Shown in pieces: positions 59,030 through 64,000 of a stretch of DNA of 64,000 nucleotides; position 1 is the first letter of the stretch, and the number at the start of each line of letters is the position of its first letter. Under the pieces are notes generated by a model. That model saw only the letters and a program-made list of their open reading frames with translations. It searched no databases and was not told the origin of the DNA. A program made the translations under genes and the position numbers. This DNA comes from Chondrilla cf. caribensis (Eukaryota; Porifera; Demospongiae; Chondrillida; Chondrillidae), in assembly GCA_964020155.1 (NCBI GenBank), contig OZ026562.1, forward strand, positions 2,709,501 through 2,773,500, in the 5' to 3' direction.

Positions 59030-59992
59030 ATGGCGGCCGACGAGGAACGGTTTGACGGGATGCTTTTGGCTATTGCCCAGCAACATACCGAAGGTATTGA
59101 GCAGCTTTTACATACTTTCTTTGGTTTCTTACGACGAAAAACGGACTTCTTTACTGGTGGGCAATCGGGAGCTGCTGAAGAAATCATGTTAAAGAAGTTT
59201 CGAGAAGAGCAGAATATTGCCCGCAATGATCTTAAGAAAAAACAGGAAGAACAGCTAAAGCGAAAAGCCAAAGAAAACCGAGCTAAGAATATTCCTAAAG
59301 ATGAACCGAAAATTGTCGAATTGTCTGAAGCAGAAGCGGAAAAACTTCAGAAGGAATTGGACAGCAAAAAAGTGCAAGGTGATCAAAAATCTGAGAAAAC
59401 GGATGAAGTAGACAAATCGGCAGTGGATTCGAAGGCAAATGAAGACAGCGATGATGAAGATTCCAAAGGGAAGATGAAGCCAAACAGCGGAAATGGGGCT
59501 GATCTCCCAAACTATCAATGGACCCAGACCTTATCTGAAGTTGAAGTACGCATCCCTCTAAAGGTGGATTTCAAGGTTAAGAGTAGAGATATTGTCGTCG
59601 ATGTTCAGTTGAAGTCGCTTAAGGTTGGCTTGAAAGGTCATCCGCCAATCATTGATGGTGAATTATATGCTCGAGTGAAACCCGAAGAAAGCTTCTGGAC
59701 TCTTGATAACAAAGTCCTTGTTGTTCAGTTTGACAAGCAGAACAATATGGAATGGTGGAACAAGCTTTGTCTCGGCGACCCTGAGATTAATACCAAGAAA
59801 GTTCAGCCGGAAAATTCAAAATTGGCAGATTTAGATGGTGAGACTAGAAGCATGGTGGAAAAGATGATGTATGATCAAAGACAGAAAGAAATGGGTCTCC
59901 CAACCTCAGAAGAACAAAAGAAACAAGAAATTTTGCAAAAATTTATGCAGCAGCATCCGGAAATGGATTTTTCCAAGGCTAAATTTTCTTGA
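59030..59992 (+). CDS. NUDC: NUDC, nuclear distribution protein C / dynein co-factor, intronless
   Basis: A single frame of 320 codons (human NUDC 331 aa). NUDC is an HSP90-associated co-chaperone that stabilises dynein regulators and acts in mitosis and nuclear migration. Visible: conserved N-terminus (DGMLLAIAQQHTEGIEQLLH, FFGFLRRKTDFFTGG), a Lys/Glu-rich coiled coil about residues 60-120, an acidic linker, and the p23-like CS domain about 160-250. The CS domain holds YQWTQTLSEVEVRIPL, KVGLKGHPPIIDGELY, ESFWTL and MEWWNKL. The C-terminus has the family pattern DLDGETRSMVEKMMYDQRQK and QHPEMDFSKAKF. The start ATGGCGGCC has a good context. No introns, unlike most neighbours. Confidence 0.97.
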   Translation: MAADEERFDGMLLAIAQQHTEGIEQLLHTFFGFLRRKTDFFTGGQSGAAEEIMLKKFREEQNIARNDLKKKQEEQLKRKAKENRAKNIPKDEPKIVELSEAEAEKLQKELDSKKVQGDQKSEKTDEVDKSAVDSKANEDSDDEDSKGKMKPNSGNGADLPNYQWTQTLSEVEVRIPLKVDFKVKSRDIVVDVQLKSLKVGLKGHPPIIDGELYARVKPEESFWTLDNKVLVVQFDKQNNMEWWNKLCLGDPEINTKKVQPENSKLADLDGETRSMVEKMMYDQRQKEMGLPTSEEQKKQEILQKFMQQHPEMDFSKAKFS

Positions 59993-60499
59993 GATTTGTT
60001 TGTATTGTTTAGTGGCATGTGAACGTTACACATACTGTATTTTACAATCATACATTGAGTCCAAACAGCCATGGTAGTGTAATCTCAGAGTATGCCATCA
60101 ATATTATATAACTTTGTCAGTTCTGTGGTATGTGTAAAGTATGCATACATTATGTTATCATAGTATGCTTTGTTGTTTGATTTCAATCCTTTTCTTATAG
60201 AATTCTTTTTGTAGATAAACGGCTGATCATAATATAAATTAAGCATGTACATTGTTACAAGACATATTGTTAATGACTTGCCACCATGCACAGTGGATGC
60301 AATGTTGCTCCCCTTTAATTTGCTAGGTTTGTTAACATTACGAGGGGTAAAATAATTGTAGATTCCTTTAATTATATTGTGATGAAATTATTACAACTGC
60401 AATAGTTCAATGCTACATACAACACAAGGTTGAACTGAAATGCGCTACACGTACATACAAGCTTGCTACAGGAACAAAGCTATTGAAATTGTTATTAAA
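59993..60499. other. Intergenic between convergent NUDC and integrin beta
   Basis: 3' UTR sequence of both genes, AT-rich. Nothing else seen. Confidence 0.6.
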
Positions 60500-63400
60500 T
60501 CATAATTCAGTTCCTCCAAATGCTTCGATTTCCTTTTTCCGATACTGTGGATTCTGGTACTCCTTGGCTGGGGCGACATACATGGGATTGTCACTCTAAT
60601 GGAGATCAAAGTACGTACACTATATAATTTTCTTACTTGGAAAATTGCATATGCAGGCTAATCCAAATCATGTTTGATACAGGCTAAGGATTACTGATTC
60701 ATTGCATGATCGAAACAGTTTAAGTGACTTAGTGGGGTCATTCTATGCTGTTGTGATCAGAAAAAAGTGATGCTGTCACTGCTGTTTTTTTCAACAGTTT
60801 TAACATTCCTTTATAGCTGTTCAGTGTACATCTTAAATTGAGCAATATAACAATGAGAAGAGTTGGATAGTCTAACGATTTCTCAAGAATGCTCACTGAT
60901 TTCATTGCAGGTCTAACAATCAAGGGGAGGAGATGCTTAGCCAATGGCCATGGTTAGACCTAAAATATGAATGGGAATTTATTTCTTTTTTTATGGTTTT
61001 CTCACGACATTTTTACTCTACCACAAAAGTTGTGTGGCTGTGGCTGTTAAGATTTTAACACCCTTGTAAGGTCAGGTAAAAAGTATGATGGATTGTATAT
61101 GGAGTAGAGGAGATGATAGAACAACAGACCATACATTGACCATACTTGACACAAATTATAAACAGTACATATCTACATACTTAATCTAAGAAGCAATGGC
61201 GGAGTCTACACCATACCTTGCTCCATACTTGATTCTTCTCTTGGTTTTTGAGAAAATCACGATATTCCATGTAGTCCTACAAAAACAAGAACATTACATT
61301 ACTGTCATCAATGTGAATATGCGAATGCTACACAACTCACCTTCCAGTACACTGCAGCACGCCAGATAATGAGAGCTAGTAATCCCAAGACAATGATCCC
61401 CAAAACGATGCCCACAACTATAGGCCAGACTTGCTCCGTTTCACCACAGTCATCTACAGTCAGTACATACATGCAACAGTACAACAAGAACACTATAAGT
61501 AAGCATCAGGTAAGACAGACTTGATTGAATTCTCTGATAGGTGCCACTACTGCTTTCTACATAAATACTCAACACCATATTAGTCTCAGTGCCAAGGAGG
61601 AGGCTATCCAGGTAGAAAGGTAGCTGGCATGACTGGTACTCCACTTGGCATCGACGGAGGTCTTTACTGGGATATTCCTGAGTGAGTTCAACTAATGTTC
61701 TGTTGTTGAACAGTGTCACATTTCTTTCAGACCCACAGACTGCTTGGCAATCAGACGCACCCCGAGCTTTGCATATAACACAATCCCCGAGTTTACTGCA
61801 AGACTCTATGCAATTCTGTTGGAAAGAAAATCCACTCAAATCCGAAGCATTACCACCCTCCATACAAATACCCAACACCATGTCAATCTACATGCAGTCC
61901 ATAAAGTACGAGTCAAACAATAAACATGATAAAAACATACAGTTGAAAAGAAACAAGAGGAAAGAGACTATTGCACTGGAAACCATGGATGTACAGGGAT
62001 GCTGCACTGACTGTCTTACAAGTATAAGGCAGAAAACACTATGTCAAAAATAGTTGTTTAAGAAAACCGCAATAGTACTTTCCCTACGGTCCAACTTGCT
62101 CAGTAAGTACCTTGAAGGAAACACTAAATCTGTACTACTAATCATAGGTAGTGCACTTACAATCAGTTTTGGACTATAGGCTACATGAGCTTGGGACTGA
62201 GTAAAGGGTACTCTTTGACCAGGAGTATGTGTTTAAGCAAGTTGTACTGTATATAGTCATTCATGTTAACCATATTGAGCATACAAATCTACTTTGAACA
62301 AAGTGGACTTGATAATGAAAGAAATAATCATAATTAGACACCGTACGTGTATAGTATCCAAACTATGTACATGTACCTACCGGACAGACGTCACAGTAGC
62401 GTCCAGTGCGAACACGGTAGTTGTTACAGAGACACAGACCACAGTTACAGGTGCCTTGTCCAGAACACACTCGCTACGAGGGAGTAAAATAGTAGTAACA
62501 TCTGTGTTTACAAAGTGACACATGCAACAATGTTACAGATATCTGGACCACTATGTGTTTCTTTGAACAAAAATCACCTAATTCAGAAGTAATTGAGTAA
62601 TACACGCACTAAAGTAGCTGGGTAATATAAGTCAATGTGTACTCCTAACACTTGCACAGGCATTGTTTCAAAGAAAGTTAGGACTTGCTACATATGTAAG
62701 TTACGTACCTCTCTGGAATCTTCATTACTAATGCAGCTCTCGTTGGATGTAGTGCAGTCACAGCCAACATTCTTGTATCCTTCTTCACAAATACACTTAC
62801 TGGTGCAAGCACTACAGTTACCATGACCTGCACAGCAAATTTGAACAAACCTTGATTAAATCTATACTGACATCAATGCAACTGTTTGGTAGAAGTACAT
62901 CACCAACCATTGCATATCTCTCCTCTGGGGTTCTTTGGGCATGCTTCTCTGTCACATTGACAAAAATCTCCTTCATACGCAATAGAGGTACCCGGTTGCT
63001 ATTGTGGTTCAAACAGCTTCCATGAAATGAACGTTGTTCTATTTCGTTACAAGTACACAGGTACTCCACACACACACTAGCAACAATACGCACCGAATTG
63101 CATTGACAGTAACCACAGGAACAGGAACCTCTGTCACTACATATACTGGCACCTTCTCTGATTCTATTGAAAACAGAGAAAAGACAAAACAAGCAGTAAC
63201 CACCTGCAGTAAAACTACTCTATATGATGTCACCATACTGGCATATGGGCTGGTTGGTTGGAGCCGTTCCCTGGCATTCACATCCTCCACCGTAGAAGCC
63301 TTTCTGGCAGAGGCAAGCCCCGCATTCCAAATCTCCATTGTTATTGCATTCTGAACTGCTCACCTCCTATGTGACAATGGCAATACACATGGATCACACC

Positions 63401-63657
63401 ACGCAATACATAGTCATGGCAATGAACTCTGGGAGATTACCAGCGGGTTGCACACTGCATCACATGAGCAGTGGAAGGACATATTCAGCGCCACACTCCC
63501 AAAGCCTACAAATGATATCATGGCAAGGGTGTGGCCTTCCGGGTAGGTGGTACACACTTCTGGATTAGCTACCAGTGAGAAGGTATACACAGCAGGATTG
63601 GTGTTGGTGATGTTCACGCAGATATCATTAGAGTCGTCACGAAGTTTACCAAAACCA
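60500..63657 (-). CDS. Integrin beta subunit, 3' part (5' end outside window)
   Basis: Exons seen: 63657-63428, 63350-63239, 63163-63094, 62998-62908, 62827-62709, 62473-62381, 61887-61521, 61453-61341, 61276-61217, 60595-60500; phases agree and the first enters in phase 2, so upstream exons lie beyond the right edge. Order: end of the hybrid/PSI-adjacent region (FHCSCDAVCN), cysteine-rich I-EGF modules (CNNNGDLECGACLC, GSCSCGYCQC, YEGDFCQC, GTCNCGLCLC), beta-tail domain (NCIESCSKLGDCVICK), transmembrane helix (VWPIVVGIVLGIIVLGLLAL), and cytoplasmic tail with two NPxY-type sites (NPMY and NPQY) that bind talin/kindlin in this family. Cell-matrix adhesion receptor. The membrane-proximal tail (DYMEYRDFLKNQE) differs from the vertebrate HDRRE motif. 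Subtype cannot be assigned. The donor of the first visible exon (63428) is the least certain. Confidence 0.92.
62087..62249. mobile_element. MITE, same family as 25169-25494, in an integrin beta intron
   Basis: Left arm CGGTCCAACTTGCTCAGTAA ... CTTGAAGG ... AAATCTGTAC; right end AAGCAAGTTGTACTG. TA on both sides. 163 bp, internally deleted relative to the ERCC3 copy. Confidence 0.75.
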
Positions 63658-64000
63658 CTGGAAAAGTACACCAAAAATAAACAATAGACACAAAGTAAGA
63701 ATCAAATTATACATTCATAGATACACAACACTCTACACAATATAAAATGGGTCATGGTTCACTACTAGTAGAAGAAAGTCAGCCATGCCTTGTACTGGTC
63801 TTATTATCCTCAACATTATGGACATTGGTAATCTTGATAAGTAAAAATTCAACTATCTCACTGTTTAAGCATGTTTGGATGGATCCCCAACTTCTAACTA
63901 TCAGGAATGGTGTACTACAACTGTTAAACAATTAAGTACATATGTTACTAGCAAAGAGTGGAGTGTAGGTACTGTATCAATACTAACAATTTCACCAGTC
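63658..64000. other. Integrin beta intron reaching the right edge
   Basis: No exon recognised; the preceding integrin exon must lie beyond 64000 because the exon at 63657 starts in phase 2. Confidence 0.6.

Overview
The window is animal nuclear DNA, most likely from a sponge (probably a demosponge). The gene set (vasa, integrin beta, a large transmembrane cadherin, p85-type PI3K regulatory subunits) is metazoan. Genes are packed closely, many introns are only 60-150 bp, and the noncoding DNA is AT-rich with many CA/GT microsatellites, GTACGTAC-type motifs and short inverted-repeat elements. Clade is inferred from style and gene content; no rRNA, tRNA or organellar gene was seen to fix it.

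Thirteen genes were reconstructed, mostly exon by exon with reading phase checked at every junction. Left to right: ALG2 (+, cut by the left edge); vasa/DDX4 (+, 11 exons); a protein kinase fused to a long coiled coil and a C-terminal NEMO-type zinc finger (-, 15 exons); SPRYD3 (-, one exon); ERCC3/XPB (-, 33 exons); calreticulin (+, 9 exons); a mucin/EGF/cadherin receptor (-, 9 exons, 2351 aa); a PI3K regulatory subunit (-, 14 exons) head to head with a shorter paralogue (+, 11 exons); SMIM7 (-, 4 exons); NDUFA11 (+, 4 exons); NUDC (+, one exon); and the 3' part of an integrin beta gene (-, running off the right edge).

Several genes sit in divergent pairs with short shared promoters: ERCC3/CALR (140 bp), SMIM7/NDUFA11 (103 bp) and the two p85-like genes (643 bp). 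The ERCC3/CALR spacer carries a perfect CCAAT-N9-CCACG box, the classical ER stress response element. SPRYD3 starts only 86 bp after the ERCC3 stop.

Introns and spacers carry many small DNA-transposon relics. These include pogo/Tc1-like elements with TA target duplications, a 120-bp palindromic element with an 8-bp duplication, a long-arm foldback element, and a decayed transposase helix-turn-helix fragment in a cadherin intron.

The strongest candidates for new biology are the kinase-coiled coil-NEMO zinc finger protein, the inverted p85 gene pair with matching exon lengths, and the mucin/EGF/cadherin receptor with a possible membrane-adjacent ferredoxin-like domain.
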